Of a stretch of 40,684 nucleotides of DNA, positions 1 through 9,579 are shown in pieces. The first letter of the stretch is position 1, and each line of letters starts with the position of its first letter. The notes beneath the pieces were generated by a model that worked only from the letters and a program-made list of their open reading frames with translations, made no database searches and was not told where the DNA came from. The stretch lies in the NCBI RefSeq assembly GCF_023656545.1, contig NZ_JAMOKF010000014.1, positions 1 to 40,684 on the forward strand, in the 5' to 3' direction. The position numbers and the translations under genes were made by a program. This DNA is from Micromonospora phytophila (GTDB lineage Bacteria > Actinomycetota > Actinomycetes > Mycobacteriales > Micromonosporaceae).

Positions 1-32
1 CGAGGCCGGCGGGGCGTCCGCCACCGACTCCG

Positions 33-830
33 GTGACACCGAGCGGCCCTCCGCGCCCGATCAGCGCTGAGGCCTTGGCCGCGGCCGTTCACACCCAGCC
101 CGGATCCGGCGCCCGGTTCGACTGGGGGCTGACGGGGGCGGCCGAGCTCGGCCGGGTCTGCGCCGTGCTGGTGGTGGTGGACGTGCTCTCGTTCACCACC
201 GCCGTGGAGGTCGCGGTCGGGCGCGGCATGCGCGTGCACCCCTTCCCGTGGGGTGAGCAGGCGGCCGACTACGCGCTGCGGGTCGGCGCGGTCGCCGCGG
301 TGGGCCGCCGGCAGACGACCCGGGAACACCCGTGGTCGCTCTCGCCGGCGGCGTTGACCAGCGCGCCGGTCGTCGCCGACCTCGTGCTCCCCTCGCCGAA
401 CGGCTCGGCGATCAGCGCCGCGGCCAGCGCCACCGGGCTGCCGGTGGTCGCGGCCTGCCTGCGCAACGCGCGCGCCGTCGGGCGCTGGCTGCGTCGTCAG
501 GGGTACGGCTCGACCGACACGCCGATCGGCGTGATCGCCTCCGGGGAGCGCTGGCCGGACGGTTCCCTGCGCCCGTCCGTGGAGGACCAGCTCGGGGCGG
601 CGAGCGTCCTGGACGCCGTCTCCGGGGTGCCCGGCGGGCTCTCCGTCGAGGCGGCCATGGCGCTCGCCGCGCTGGCCAGCACGCCCGACGTCCCCGCGGC
701 GGTCCGGGGCAGCGTCTCCGGCCGCGAGCTCATCGAGGGCGGCTTCGCCGAGGACGTGGAGGTCGCCGTCCGGACCGGCGTCTCGAACGTGGTCCCGCTG
801 CTCCGCCACGGCGTCTTCTCCGCCGCCTGA
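33..830 (+). CDS. ComB-like 2-phosphosulfolactate phosphatase family protein
   Basis: The 265-residue protein resembles the ComB family, Mg-dependent phosphatases that in archaea convert 2-phosphosulfolactate to sulfolactate during coenzyme M synthesis. The segment VVDVLSFTTAVEVAV (about residues 48-62) fits the family's N-terminal Asp-containing signature, and LPSPNGSAIS (about 119-128) fits its second conserved block. Length is usual for the family. Actinomycetes do not make coenzyme M, so the physiological substrate here is unknown. The GTG at 33 is the farthest-upstream in-frame start in view; a start nearer residue 12 is possible. The next gene converges on it, and the 135 bp between them show nothing I can name. 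Confidence 0.75.
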   Translation: MTPSGPPRPISAEALAAAVHTQPGSGARFDWGLTGAAELGRVCAVLVVVDVLSFTTAVEVAVGRGMRVHPFPWGEQAADYALRVGAVAAVGRRQTTREHPWSLSPAALTSAPVVADLVLPSPNGSAISAAASATGLPVVAACLRNARAVGRWLRRQGYGSTDTPIGVIASGERWPDGSLRPSVEDQLGAASVLDAVSGVPGGLSVEAAMALAALASTPDVPAAVRGSVSGRELIEGGFAEDVEVAVRTGVSNVVPLLRHGVFSAA

Positions 831-965
831 CCGACCCCCGGCCCGCCCCGGGAGTGGATCAGCGCCGACCCGGACGGGTCCGGCCGGACGAACAGCGGCG
901 AGGAGCCGTCCGGGATCCGGAACAGCCCCTCGCCGTCGTGCTGTCGGGGCCGTGGCCCCGCGCGG

Positions 966-2996
966 TCAGTCGTCCAGCCAGTCCAGCCGGCGACTGGCCC
1001 GGTCCTGCTTCGGTGGGGCGTCCGGTCGGCCGTGACCGGGCTGCGCCTGGTCGCCGTAGCCACCCTGCTGCCCGTAGCCGCCCTGGTCGTAGCCACGGTC
1101 GTCGTAACCGCCACGCTGCTGCGGAGCCTCCTGGCCGTACCCGCCGCCCGGCTGCTGGCCGTAGCCGCCCTGGTCGTACGAGGTGGGCTGGTCGTAGCCG
1201 CCCTGCTGGCCGTAGCCGCCGCGCTGCTGCGGGGCTTCCTGGCCGTATCCGCCGCCCGGCTGCTGGCCGTAGCCACCCTGGTCGTACGGGGCGGGCTGGT
1301 CGTAGCCGCCGCGCTGGTCGTAGCCGCCGGGCTGTTCCCCGCCCCGGCCGTACGGCGCAGGCTCCGGCTGGGCGTATCCCTGGCCCTGCTCCGGCTGGGC
1401 GTATCCCTGGCCCTGCTCCGGCTGGTAGACGCCGGTCGCGTAGGGGTCGGACGGGGCCGGGTACTGGGTGGAGTCGCCCGCGTAGCGGCCGGTCGGCTCG
1501 TCGTACCGCTCGCCGTAGGCCAGGGCGCCACCCGGGGCCGGCGGGTAGCCCGCCGCACCCGCCGCACCCGCCACGCCGGCCGGGGCACCGTAGTCGTGGG
1601 CGCCGTAGCCGCCACCCGAGGCCTGTGCGCTGCCGTAGCCACCGCCCGAGGCGGGCGCGTTGCCGTAGCCGCCACCCGACGAGGGCGCGTTGCCGTAGCC
1701 GCCACCGGAGGCGGGCGCGTTGCCGTAGCCGGCGGCGCCGTAGCCGCCGGTAGCCGGCTCGTCGCCGTAGCCGTTGCCGGCCCAGCCCTGCTGGGCGCCC
1801 GCGGCGCCGTAGGGCTGCGGCGGAGCGCCGTACGGATCGGGCGGCACGTCGTCGACGACCGGGCGGTGCATCATCGTCGGGGCGTCGCCGATCGCGGTGC
1901 CGCCGACCATGGTCGGGTCCGGTGCGCCGCCGACCCGGTTGACCACCCGGGTCTGGTCGTCGGCACCCCGGTACGCCCCCCGTGCCCCCGGCCCCGCGCC
2001 GGCCGCGCCGCCCACCGGGGCGTCCTCGTCGGTCTCGTCGCCGTTGTCCTTGCGCCGCATCCAGAGCAGCACGATGGTGCCGACGCCCGCGGCGACGAGC
2101 AGACCACCGAGCAGGATGATCATCCAGTTGCCCATCCCGCCGGAGTCCTCGTTGCTGGCGTTGGCCGCCGCACCGGCGGTGGCCTCGGCAGCCTCCTCGG
2201 CCGCCTCTTCGGTGGCCTCGTCGGTCGGGAGGGCCTCCTCGGTGGCCGAGGGGGTGGCGCTCGGGGTCACCTCCACCTTGAGCGCCAGGGCGATCCGCTG
2301 GCCGGTGATGCTCTGCCCCGCGCTCGCGTTGAAGCTCTTGGTGGCGACGATCCCCTGGTGACTGGCGCCGACCGAGAGCCGGCCGGGGGCGATCGGCTGG
2401 TCGGTGGTGCCGGTGAAGCGGTAGTTGCCGCTGGAGTCGCTGATGGTGTCCAGCTTCTTGCCGTTGGCGTCCTGGAGGATGACGAACGCGTTCGGCACGG
2501 CTTCGTTGGTCGCCTGGACGACCACCTTGCCGGAAACCGACCGTACGGTCTGGTTCTGCGGCTGGGTCGGCGGCGCTTCCTTGCCGACCAGCGTGACGGT
2601 GGTCGAAGCCTGCTTTTCCTGCTTGGGGCCGATTGAGTTCACGGCCTTGATCGTGATGGTCGCTGATCCGTTGGAGGCGTCGCCGGCCAGCCGGAAGGTG
2701 GCTTGGAAGTTCCCGTTTCCGTCGACCCTGTTCCGCTCGCACCCATCAACGCAGCTGAGCTTCTGGTTGCTCGAACTGACCGTGATGTCCGCGGGCCCCA
2801 CGCTGCCATCGAAATTGAGCGAGTAGCTCACGGTGGTGTTCTTGCCGGCTTCGACCGAGCTCGGCGACGCCGACACGTTCGTGATGCTGGGTTCGGCCAG
2901 GGCTGGTGTGGCGGGGACAGCGAGCACAGCGCCGACAACCAGCGCCACGACCACACCGGCCCGCTTCCAGGCACGTCGGTGTGTTGACACGTCCAC
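966..2996 (-). CDS. Membrane-anchored protein with carboxypeptidase-regulatory-like domain and Y/G/Q-rich cytoplasmic tail
   Basis: 676 residues, GTG start at 2996. In order: a signal peptide (about 1-34, ending PATPALA); a beta-rich Ig/CARDB-like region (35-140) with one Cys pair (82, 86); a carboxypeptidase-regulatory-like domain (about 150-240, with [17 protein letters not shown] and SGNYRFTG); a Glu/Ala/Thr-rich stalk; one membrane span (about 289-312) followed by WMRRK, which puts the rest inside by the positive-inside rule; then about 350 disordered residues. The tail is built from [11 protein letters not shown] repeats, PEQGQGYAQ repeats and [11 protein letters not shown] repeats. It resembles the prion-like low-complexity segments of eukaryotic FUS-type proteins in composition only. 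The tail repeats are also visible in DNA, for example about 1110-1180 against 1228-1290. Function is unknown; a surface sensor or scaffold is inference. Confidence 0.7.
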   Translation of the reverse strand: MDVSTHRRAWKRAGVVVALVVGAVLAVPATPALAEPSITNVSASPSSVEAGKNTTVSYSLNFDGSVGPADITVSSSNQKLSCVDGCERNRVDGNGNFQATFRLAGDASNGSATITIKAVNSIGPKQEKQASTTVTLVGKEAPPTQPQNQTVRSVSGKVVVQATNEAVPNAFVILQDANGKKLDTISDSSGNYRFTGTTDQPIAPGRLSVGASHQGIVATKSFNASAGQSITGQRIALALKVEVTPSATPSATEEALPTDEATEEAAEEAAEATAGAAANASNEDSGGMGNWMIILLGGLLVAAGVGTIVLLWMRRKDNGDETDEDAPVGGAAGAGPGARGAYRGADDQTRVVNRVGGAPDPTMVGGTAIGDAPTMMHRPVVDDVPPDPYGAPPQPYGAAGAQQGWAGNGYGDEPATGGYGAAGYGNAPASGGGYGNAPSSGGGYGNAPASGGGYGSAQASGGGYGAHDYGAPAGVAGAAGAAGYPPAPGGALAYGERYDEPTGRYAGDSTQYPAPSDPYATGVYQPEQGQGYAQPEQGQGYAQPEPAPYGRGGEQPGGYDQRGGYDQPAPYDQGGYGQQPGGGYGQEAPQQRGGYGQQGGYDQPTSYDQGGYGQQPGGGYGQEAPQQRGGYDDRGYDQGGYGQQGGYGDQAQPGHGRPDAPPKQDRASRRLDWLDD

Positions 2997-3150
2997 CGCC
3001 TTCCGACTGACTTCCCTCCGGCCGGCGGGGCGCCGGGCCCGGGATCATCACGGTACGAATACGCCGTCGGCAACTATGCCTTGTCTGACCGGATCGGCGC
3101 GACCCAGGGCCAGCGTGAGACGTGTTGCGCTCGGGTCGTATCGTCCCGTC

Positions 3151-3504
3151 GTGTCCTCTCCGCACATTAAGTCCGCCGCGGTCGCGGCGGCGTTGTCGGC
3201 GCTCGACGAGGGGCGTACGCCCGAACGGCCGGTACTTCGGGAGGCGGTCCGGGCTCTGTTGGCCGTCCTCGCGGAGCGCGCCCCCGGCCGATCGGTGGAG
3301 GTGCGAGTCCCACCTTACGGTGCAGTTCAGTGCGTTCCCGGCCCTCGACACACCCGCGGCACCCCGCCGAACGTCGTGGAGATGGATCCGGCGACCTGGC
3401 TCGCGGTGGCCACGGGGCGGCTCGACTGGGCGGAGGCGGTCACCCAGGGTCGCGTACGGGTGAGCGGCGTCCGCGGGGACCTGTCGGCGCACCTCCCGCT
3501 CTAG
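3151..3504 (+). CDS. Sterol-carrier-like family protein
   Basis: 117 residues from GTG 3151. It resembles the short actinobacterial 'sterol carrier family' proteins (SCP2-like fold): an N-terminal helical region, then a central strand region and the segment [23 protein letters not shown], a typical ending of SCP-type lipid-binding domains. It is soluble, with no signal peptide or membrane span. It lies 172 bp upstream of purF on the same strand. Ligand and role are unknown, and a functional link to purine synthesis should not be assumed. The start is the first codon from which the protein looks family-like; extended upstream reading is antisense to the previous gene. Confidence 0.6.
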   Translation: MSSPHIKSAAVAAALSALDEGRTPERPVLREAVRALLAVLAERAPGRSVEVRVPPYGAVQCVPGPRHTRGTPPNVVEMDPATWLAVATGRLDWAEAVTQGRVRVSGVRGDLSAHLPL

Positions 3505-3676
3505 CTGTGCGGATGCGGAGCACTCCGGTGACGGAGCGCAGCAGGATCGTGACTATCTGTATCGACACCTATTCGCGTACACTGTCAGGCGACGACAGTG
3601 GTCCCGGCCGAGAAGTGCGGATCCGCCCCCGCGATCCCCGCCAGGCCCGGTCCAGACCAGCATGAGGGAGCGGTAG

Positions 3677-5218
3677 GTGCCCCGAGGCGACGGCCGGCTG
3701 AGCCACGACCTTGATCCTCAACGACCCGGTCCCCAGGACGCGTGTGGCGTCTTCGGTGTCTGGGCGCCCGGGGAGGAGGTCGCCAATCTGACCTACTTCG
3801 GGCTCTACGCGTTGCAGCACCGTGGCCAGGAGGCCGCCGGCATCGCGGTCAGCGACGGCTCCGGCGTGGTGGTCTACAAGGACCTCGGGCTGGTCGCCCA
3901 GGTCTTCGACGAGCCGACCCTGGCCAGCCTGCGCGGGCACGTGGCGATCGGGCACGCCCGCTACTCCACCACCGGCGGCTCGACCTGGGAGAACGCCCAG
4001 CCGACCATCCGGTCCACCACCTCCGGCACCACCATCGCGCTGGCGCACAACGGCAACCTGGTCAACACCGCGGAGCTCCAGAAGGAGGTTGCCGAGCGCG
4101 GCCTCGTCGCCGACGGCTCGACCAACGACACCTCCCTGGTGACGATGCTGCTGGCCAGCCGCCCCGACCTCTCCGTGGAGGCCGCCGCGCTGGAGGTGCT
4201 GCCGCAGCTGCGGGGCGCGTTCAGCTTCGTCTTCATGGACGAGTCGACGCTCTACGCGGCCCGTGACCCGCACGGCGTACGCCCGCTGGTGCTGGGCCGG
4301 CTGGAGCGCGGCTGGGTGGTCGCCAGCGAGACCGCCGCGCTGGACATCGTCGGTGCGAGCGTGGTCCGCGAGGTCGAGCCCGGTGAGCTGATCGCGGTCG
4401 ACGAGGACGGCCTCCGCTCGGCCCGGTTCGCCGCCCCGGAACCCAAGGGCTGCCTCTTCGAGTACGTCTACATCGCCCGCCCGGACGCCACCATCGCCGG
4501 CCGCAACGTGCACTCCGCCCGGGTGCAGATCGGCCGTCAGCTGGCCAAGGAGCACCCGGTCGAGGCCGACCTGGTCATCCCGGTGCCGGAGTCGGGCACC
4601 CCGGCCGCCATCGGCTACGCCGAGGAGTCCGGGATCACCTACGGCGCCGGCCTGATGAAGAACCCGTACGTCGGGCGCACCTTCATCCAGCCGTCGCAGA
4701 CCCTGCGCCAGCTCGGCATCCGGCTCAAGCTCAACCCGCTGCGGGAGAACGTGCGGGGCAAGCGGCTAGTCGTGGTCGACGACTCGATCGTGCGCGGCAA
4801 CACCCAGCGGGCGATCGTGCGGATGCTGCGCGAGGCCGGCGCGCTGGAGGTGCACGTGCGCATCTCCTCGCCGCCGGTCAACTGGCCCTGCTTCTACGGC
4901 ATCGACTTCGCCACCCGCGCCGAGCTGCTGGCCAACGGGCTGGACAACGACGGCATCCGGCGGTCGATCGGCGCCGACACGCTGGGCTACGTCTCGCTCC
5001 CCGGTCTGATCGCCGCGACCGAGCAGCCGAAGACCCGGCTGTGCCGCGCGTGTTTCGACGGGGAGTACCCGATCGAGCTTCCGGCCGGCAACCTGATCGG
5101 CAAGCACGTGCTCGAAGGGGTGGGGCGGCGGGTCACCGTCGCGACGCCCGACATCCGGGAGCACACCGCCCCTCCGCTCGTCGCCACTCCGGGCGGCGTG
5201 ACCTCACACCGCCCGTAG
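3677..5218 (+). CDS. purF: Amidophosphoribosyltransferase
   Basis: First committed step of purine synthesis: PRPP plus glutamine gives 5-phosphoribosylamine. 513 residues. The class II glutamine amidotransferase nucleophile is Cys23 in DACGVFGV, so residues 1-22 are a propeptide to be removed, as in the Bacillus-type enzymes. Other signatures are [26 protein letters not shown] and the PRPP loop [13 protein letters not shown] (about 363-375). Cysteines in KGCLF, NWPCFYG and LCRACFDG match the ligands of the Fe-S cluster of the B. subtilis class. The GTG start is preceded by a GAGGGAG ribosome site. The gene precedes purM by 59 bp, probably in the same transcript. Confidence 0.97.
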   Translation: MPRGDGRLSHDLDPQRPGPQDACGVFGVWAPGEEVANLTYFGLYALQHRGQEAAGIAVSDGSGVVVYKDLGLVAQVFDEPTLASLRGHVAIGHARYSTTGGSTWENAQPTIRSTTSGTTIALAHNGNLVNTAELQKEVAERGLVADGSTNDTSLVTMLLASRPDLSVEAAALEVLPQLRGAFSFVFMDESTLYAARDPHGVRPLVLGRLERGWVVASETAALDIVGASVVREVEPGELIAVDEDGLRSARFAAPEPKGCLFEYVYIARPDATIAGRNVHSARVQIGRQLAKEHPVEADLVIPVPESGTPAAIGYAEESGITYGAGLMKNPYVGRTFIQPSQTLRQLGIRLKLNPLRENVRGKRLVVVDDSIVRGNTQRAIVRMLREAGALEVHVRISSPPVNWPCFYGIDFATRAELLANGLDNDGIRRSIGADTLGYVSLPGLIAATEQPKTRLCRACFDGEYPIELPAGNLIGKHVLEGVGRRVTVATPDIREHTAPPLVATPGGVTSHRP

Positions 5219-5277
5219 CACCACCGGGCGCGGCCGGCCACTGCCGGCGCGGCGCCAGAACCACAAAGGGGAGAACC

Positions 5278-6432
5278 GTGACGCACGTGTCCGAGCGCAG
5301 CGGCGCAGGAAGCAGCCCGACCGGCGCCGGCGGCGACCGCCAGCCCTGGACGGCCGGCACCGGCCGTCCGGCTCGCAAACGCTCGGTCTCGTACGCGGAC
5401 GCCGGGGTGTCGATCGAGGCGGGCGACCGCGCGGTCGAGCTGCTGAAGTCCAAGGTGAAGCAGACCCGGCGCCCCGAGGTGATGGGTGACCTGGGTGGCT
5501 TCGCCGGGCTGTTCCGGCTGGACACCAAGAAGTACAAGAACCCGATCCTCGCCTCCTCCACTGACGGCGTGGGCACCAAGCTGGTGATCGCCCAGCAGAT
5601 GGACATCCACGACACCGTCGGCATCGACCTGGTCGCGATGGTCGTCGACGACCTGGTCGCCTGCGGCGCCGAGCCGCTCTTCCTGCTCGACTACATCGCC
5701 ACCGGCGAGGTCGTGCCGGACAAGGTCGCCGAGATCGGCGCCGGCATCGCCGACGGCTGCCGGTACGCGGGCTGCGCGCTGCTGGGCGGCGAGACCGCCG
5801 AGCACCCGGGCGTGCTCCGCCCCGACGAGTACGACGTCTCCGCCACCGGTGTCGGCGTGGTGGAGGAGAGCGAGATCCTGAGCCCGGAGCGGGTCGAGGT
5901 GGGCGACGTGGTCATCGCGATGCGCTCCTCGGGCCTGCACTCCAACGGCTACTCCCTGGTGCGGCACGTGCTGCTGGGTGCCGGCCGGATGCGGCTGGAC
6001 GTGGTGATCGACGACTTCGGTCGGCAGCGCACCCTCGGCGAGGAGCTGCTCACCCCGACCAAGATCTACGCGAAGGACTGCCTCAAGCTGATCGCCGAGG
6101 CCGAGGTGCGGGCGCTGGCCCACGTCACCGGCGGCGGCATCCCGGGCAACCTGGTGCGGGTCCTGCCGGAGCACGTCGACGCGGTGGTCAACCGCTCCAC
6201 CTGGAAGCCGCAGCCGATCTTCGACCTGATCCAGTCCAAGGGACGGATCGAGGACCCGGAGATGGAGGCGACCTTCAACATGGGCGTCGGCATGTTCGCG
6301 ATCGTCTCCGCCGAGGACGCCGACCGCGCGCTGGCCACCCTGACCGGGCGCGGCGTCGACGCCTGGCAGGCCGGCGAGATCATCGAGGGTTCCGGCAACG
6401 TGCAGATGATCGGCCAGCACACCCGGGGTTGA
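5278..6432 (+). CDS. purM: Phosphoribosylformylglycinamidine cyclo-ligase
   Basis: ATP-dependent closure of the imidazole ring, FGAM to AIR, in purine synthesis. 384 residues from GTG 5278, with GGGGAG five bases upstream. Signatures are SYADAGVSIEAGDRAVELLK, STDGVGTKL, LLGGETAEHPG, SSGLHSNGYSL, AHVTGGGIPGNL and FNMGVGMF. The first ~35 residues are a Gly/Ser/Arg-rich extension before the usual N-terminus, which actinobacterial orthologues often carry. It is downstream of purF and is followed by 92 bp before the radical SAM gene. Confidence 0.97.
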   Translation: MTHVSERSGAGSSPTGAGGDRQPWTAGTGRPARKRSVSYADAGVSIEAGDRAVELLKSKVKQTRRPEVMGDLGGFAGLFRLDTKKYKNPILASSTDGVGTKLVIAQQMDIHDTVGIDLVAMVVDDLVACGAEPLFLLDYIATGEVVPDKVAEIGAGIADGCRYAGCALLGGETAEHPGVLRPDEYDVSATGVGVVEESEILSPERVEVGDVVIAMRSSGLHSNGYSLVRHVLLGAGRMRLDVVIDDFGRQRTLGEELLTPTKIYAKDCLKLIAEAEVRALAHVTGGGIPGNLVRVLPEHVDAVVNRSTWKPQPIFDLIQSKGRIEDPEMEATFNMGVGMFAIVSAEDADRALATLTGRGVDAWQAGEIIEGSGNVQMIGQHTRG

Positions 6433-6469
6433 TCACTCTGCGGTGATCGTACGGGCACCTGATCGGGGG

Positions 6470-6499
6470 TTCACCCGAGTGGCCATCGCCGCCTAGCCT
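6470..6499 (+). promoter_or_regulatory. Candidate promoter of the radical SAM/RiPP locus
   Basis: TTCACC (6470-6475) and TAGCCT (6494-6499) are separated by 18 bp, a fair match to -35 and -10 boxes. They lie 25 bp before the maturase start, with GAGGAGGG as ribosome site just before the ATG. The call rests on hexamer similarity only. It would let the RiPP locus be transcribed separately from purM. Confidence 0.35.
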
Positions 6500-6524
6500 G
6501 AAGGGCTCAGAGGCGAGGAGGGCG

Positions 6525-7658
6525 ATGGCTGCTCGGGGGCGCTCGTTCAGCGGGATGCGCGGTCTGGCCGCCGTTCCGTCATACGTCGTGATGCAGCCCA
6601 CCACGCTCTGCAACCTGGACTGCGCGTACTGCTACCTGCCGTTCCGCGCGGCCGACCGGCGGATGTCGGTGTCGGTGGCGGAGGCGGTGGCCGCGTCGGT
6701 CAACCCGTGGGCGGCGGCGGGGCGGTTCTCGGTGGTGTGGCACGGCGGGGAGCCGCTGGCCGCCGGTCGGGAGCACCTGGCCGCGCTGCTCGCGCCCTTC
6801 GGGCCGGAGGTCGAGCACCACGTGCAGACCAACGCCACGCTCGTCGACGACGCCTGGTGTGCGTTCTTCGCGGAGCACGGGGTGCGGGTGAGCGTCAGCG
6901 TGGACGGGCCGCGGGAGCGCAACGGTGAGCGGGTGACCCGGGCGGGCCGGCCGGCGTACGACCGGATCCTGCGCGGGGTGGCGGCCTTGCGCCGGCACGG
7001 GCTGCCGTTCTCAGCGCTGGCGGTGGTGGGCCGCCCGGAGCCGGGCCTCGCCACCGAGCTGTACGACTACTTCCTCGACCTGGGCTGCGACGTGCTCGGC
7101 ATCAACATCGAGGAGACCGAGGGGGTCAACACCCGCGACAACGCCCACGACGCTCCGGTGGTGACCGCCTTCTGGGCGGAACTGGTGGCGGCCTGGCGCC
7201 GGGAGCCCCGGATCCACCTGCGCGAGGTGGAGTGGTCCCTCCGGTACGCCGGGGCGGTGCTGGACGGCACCGCCGACGACCTGCTGCCCCGGCGCCTGGA
7301 CCCGATCCCGACCGTCGGGCACGACGGCTCGGTGACGGTGCTCTCGCCCGAGCTGGCCGGCTTCACCGACGCCCGCTACGGCGACTTCAGCAGCGGCAAC
7401 GTGCTGACCACCCCGCTGGCCGAGATCCTCAGCGGCGCGGAGCGGACGCCCTGGGTCGGTGAGTTCCTCGCCGGGGTCGAGGCGTGCCGGTCGTCCTGCC
7501 CCTACTTCGGTTTCTGCGGCGGTGGCCACGCGGCCAACCGTTACTTCGAGCTGGGGCGTTTTGACGGTACGGAGACCGAGCACTGCCGCAACAGCAAGAT
7601 CCGCCTACTGGAGGGAGTGTTGGAGCATGCCCGAGACCATCAGTCACCGGCAGCCTGA
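6525..7658 (+). CDS. amcB: Cyclophane-forming radical SAM/SPASM peptide maturase (AmcB-like)
   Basis: 377 residues. The radical SAM cluster motif is CNLDCAYC (Cys29, Cys33, Cys36). Then follow WHGGEPL, a typical SAM-binding glycine segment, and QTNATLVDDAWC. The C-terminal SPASM-type region has Cys at about 321, 325, 331 and 354 (CRSSCPYFGFCGGG, then EHCRNS), which would bind auxiliary Fe-S. This is the architecture of enzymes that join an aromatic side chain to the beta-carbon of a residue two positions on, making three-residue cyclophanes. The 72-residue precursor gene starts inside the end of this one (32-bp overlap), so substrate assignment by context is strong. The name AmcB follows my recollection of the actinobacterial AmcA/AmcB annotation and is less certain than the class. 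Neighbouring genes include no transporter or protease. Confidence 0.85.
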   Translation: MAARGRSFSGMRGLAAVPSYVVMQPTTLCNLDCAYCYLPFRAADRRMSVSVAEAVAASVNPWAAAGRFSVVWHGGEPLAAGREHLAALLAPFGPEVEHHVQTNATLVDDAWCAFFAEHGVRVSVSVDGPRERNGERVTRAGRPAYDRILRGVAALRRHGLPFSALAVVGRPEPGLATELYDYFLDLGCDVLGINIEETEGVNTRDNAHDAPVVTAFWAELVAAWRREPRIHLREVEWSLRYAGAVLDGTADDLLPRRLDPIPTVGHDGSVTVLSPELAGFTDARYGDFSSGNVLTTPLAEILSGAERTPWVGEFLAGVEACRSSCPYFGFCGGGHAANRYFELGRFDGTETEHCRNSKIRLLEGVLEHARDHQSPAA

Positions 7659-7845
7659 GCGCGACGGGGTCGCCGACCGGGTACGGGACCTCGCCCCGGG
7701 ACTCACCGCGTTGCTCCACGAGGCCGAGGCCGCGCGTCGGCTACGGGCGGAGGTGGCGGGTGGCGACGGCACCAGCGCGGTCTGCGCCTGGAACCACTTC
7801 GAGAACATCCCGACGTTCTACAACTGGAACAACCGGCCCCGGTGA
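7627..7845 (+). CDS. amcA: RiPP precursor peptide with multiple aromatic-x-Asn motifs (AmcA-like)
   Basis: 72 residues, starting inside the maturase gene with GAGGGAG nine bases before ATG 7627. Residues 1-46 are a charged, helical leader ending in GG (45-46). The core ends CAWNHFENIPTFYNWNN plus a short Arg/Pro tail. The triplets FEN, FYN and WNN fit the aromatic-x-Asn pattern used by three-residue cyclophane-forming radical SAM enzymes. WNH is a fourth, less typical candidate, and one Cys precedes it. Modification sites and the leader cleavage point are inference; the core sequence and overlap are directly seen. A strong hairpin follows 11 bases after the stop codon. No second copy of the precursor is present in the window. 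Confidence 0.85.
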   Translation: MPETISHRQPERDGVADRVRDLAPGLTALLHEAEAARRLRAEVAGGDGTSAVCAWNHFENIPTFYNWNNRPR

Positions 7846-7856
7846 GGGCGAGCCGA

Positions 7857-7912
7857 GATCAGGGACCTGCCGAGCGACCGGAGCGGTCTCCGGTGCGGCG
7901 AGGTCCCTGATC
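7857..7912 (+). terminator. Hairpin after the RiPP precursor gene
   Basis: Perfect 12-bp arms GATCAGGGACCT (7857-7868) and AGGTCCCTGATC (7901-7912) enclose a GC-rich loop that itself contains a CCGGAGCGGTCTCCGG stem. It has no U tract, as is usual in high-GC actinomycetes. It ends the maturase-precursor transcript. Confidence 0.7.
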
Positions 7913-7945
7913 GTCGGTGCGGCGCACTCCCGGTGGGCACAAGCG

Positions 7946-7974
7946 TGAGCACGCGGGGGGTTACCGCGTGCTCA
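7946..7974. terminator. Bidirectional hairpin between convergent genes
   Basis: TGAGCACGCGG (7946-7956) pairs perfectly with CCGCGTGCTCA (7964-7974) across a 7-nt loop. It lies 14 bp past the 3' end of the minus-strand DUF3073 gene and after the RiPP hairpin, so it most likely ends the DUF3073 transcript. Confidence 0.65.
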
Positions 7975-7988
7975 GCTGCGACGGGAGG

Positions 7989-8204
7989 TCAGCGGGCGGG
8001 ACGGACCCAGGGATCCGGGTCCTCGTCCGCGTGATCCTCATCATCGTCGTCGACATACTCTTTGTAGTCGTCGTCGAAGTTGTGCTCAGACTTACCAGCA
8101 CCTGCCAGTTCGCGCTGCAAGGCGGTGAGGTCGGTGTTCGGGGAGTGGTACTTCAACTCCCGGGCCACCTTCGTCTGCTTGGCCTTAGCACGGCCGCGCC
8201 CCAT
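7989..8204 (-). CDS. DUF3073 family protein
   Basis: 71 residues starting MGRGRAKAKQTKVAREL, the conserved beginning of the actinobacterial DUF3073 family, which decides the start at 8204; the reading frame is open further upstream but lacks family similarity. A basic N-terminal half (conserved ELKYHSPNTDL) is followed by a very acidic tail with runs of Asp (DDDYKEYVDDDDEDH). Function is unknown. Its position between purM and valine dehydrogenase matches the order I recall from Streptomyces. Confidence 0.85.
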   Translation of the reverse strand: MGRGRAKAKQTKVARELKYHSPNTDLTALQRELAGAGKSEHNFDDDYKEYVDDDDEDHADEDPDPWVRPAR

Positions 8205-8496
8205 GGCTCGACCCCCTCGCACAGAATGCGGGGCAGCCCGAAGGCGGGCCCCGATGACGTCAGGCATCTCTCGTGGCTCTTACGGTACATGGGGATGCCA
8301 TCGTTCGGCACCTCGGGTTACCGCCGACCGGCTCTGCGCGTCGCAGTGATCCGGCCGTCACAAATTGTACTCGGTAAGGAGCGGCGGCGGGAGCGCCCGT
8401 GACACCGGGCAAAGACCCACAAACCAAGCTTAACGGGGTGGCGGTTCCTGCTCGCTCCCGGGGGCGGAACCGCCTCGGCCCCGCCCCCGGGGACGC

Positions 8497-9579
8497 TCAC
8501 CGCAGGTGGATGGTGCGCAGCCGGCCAACGTCGGCCATCCGCCGCTCGGCCAGCCGGTCCGCCGCCACCGCCGGGGGCACGCCCTCGGCGTCCGCCAGGC
8601 GCAGGATCTCCCGGGTGGTGTCGTAGATCTTCGTGGCGCGCAGCCTGGCCCGGTCGAAGTTGAAGCCCTCGATCTCGTCCGCGACCTGGATGACACCGCC
8701 GGCGTTCACCACGTAGTCGGGGGCGTAGAGGATGCCCCGGTCGGCGAGGAGCTTCTCGATGCCCGGGTGGGCGAGCTGGTTGTTCGCCGCCCCGGCGACC
8801 ACCTTCGCGCGCAGCACCGGCACCGTGTCGTCGTTCAGCGCGCCGCCCAGCGCGCACGGGGCGTACACGTCGATGTCGGCGGCCACCAGCGCGGCGGCGT
8901 CGTCGACCAGCGTGACCTGCGGGTGGGTCGCGCTGGCCCACTCCAGGGCCTTCGGGTTCACGTCGGTGGCGACCACCTCGGCGCCGTCGTCGAGCAGGTG
9001 GCCGACGAGGTACTTGCCGACCTTGCCCAGGCCGGCCACGCCGACCCGCCGGCCGGCGAGCGTCGGGGCGCCCCAGACGTGCTCGGCGGCGGCGCGCATG
9101 CCCTGGAACACGCCCCAGGCGGTGAGGATCGAGGAGTCGCCGGCACCGCCGTGCTCCACGCTGCGGCCGGTCACGTACCGGGTCTCGCGGGCGATCACGT
9201 CCATGTCGGCGACGTAGGTGCCGACGTCGCAGGCGGTGTAGTAGCGCCCGGCCAGGGACTCCACGAAGCGGCCGTACGCGCGCAGCAGCGCCTCGCTCTT
9301 GATCTGCTCGGGGTCACCCCAGATGATCGCCTTGCCGCCGCCGAGGTCCAGGCCGGCCAGGGCGTTCTTGTACGCCATGCCGCGGGACAGGTCGAGGACG
9401 TCGGCGAGGGCGGCCTCCTCGTTCGCGTAGGGGTAGAACCGGGTGCCACCGAGCGCCGGGCCGAGCGCGGTGGAGTAGATCCCGATGATCGCCTTCAGGC
9501 CGGTCTGCTTGTCCTGGCAGAAGACGACCTGTTCGTGACCGGTCGAACCCGGGTCGTCGGTGCTGGCGAATACGCCCAT
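8497..9579 (-). CDS. vdh: Valine (branched-chain amino acid) dehydrogenase
   Basis: 360 residues of the Glu/Leu/Phe/Val dehydrogenase family: NAD-dependent oxidative deamination of valine and other branched-chain amino acids to 2-oxo acids, feeding acyl-CoA precursors. Signatures are [10 protein letters not shown], the catalytic-Lys segment [24 protein letters not shown], the Rossmann loop [11 protein letters not shown], and [10 protein letters not shown] with [13 protein letters not shown] 9579 is chosen because GGAG lies six bases upstream; a GTG one codon earlier is also open. It is divergent from the next gene across 172 bp, which should hold both promoters. Confidence 0.93.
   Translation of the reverse strand: MGVFASTDDPGSTGHEQVVFCQDKQTGLKAIIGIYSTALGPALGGTRFYPYANEEAALADVLDLSRGMAYKNALAGLDLGGGKAIIWGDPEQIKSEALLRAYGRFVESLAGRYYTACDVGTYVADMDVIARETRYVTGRSVEHGGAGDSSILTAWGVFQGMRAAAEHVWGAPTLAGRRVGVAGLGKVGKYLVGHLLDDGAEVVATDVNPKALEWASATHPQVTLVDDAAALVAADIDVYAPCALGGALNDDTVPVLRAKVVAGAANNQLAHPGIEKLLADRGILYAPDYVVNAGGVIQVADEIEGFNFDRARLRATKIYDTTREILRLADAEGVPPAVAADRLAERRMADVGRLRTIHLR

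Noticed and set aside
332..2742. Very long overlapping open frames on both strands across the ComB-like and Y/G/Q-rich genes
   Set aside because: They are Arg/Pro/Gly-rich translations caused by high GC at third positions and in-frame repeats of the real genes; no domain or start signal supports them.
3550..3600. Promoter with a TACACT box upstream of purF
   Set aside because: A -10-like hexamer is present at 3578-3583 but no acceptable -35 box lies at 16-18 bp, so I do not call it.
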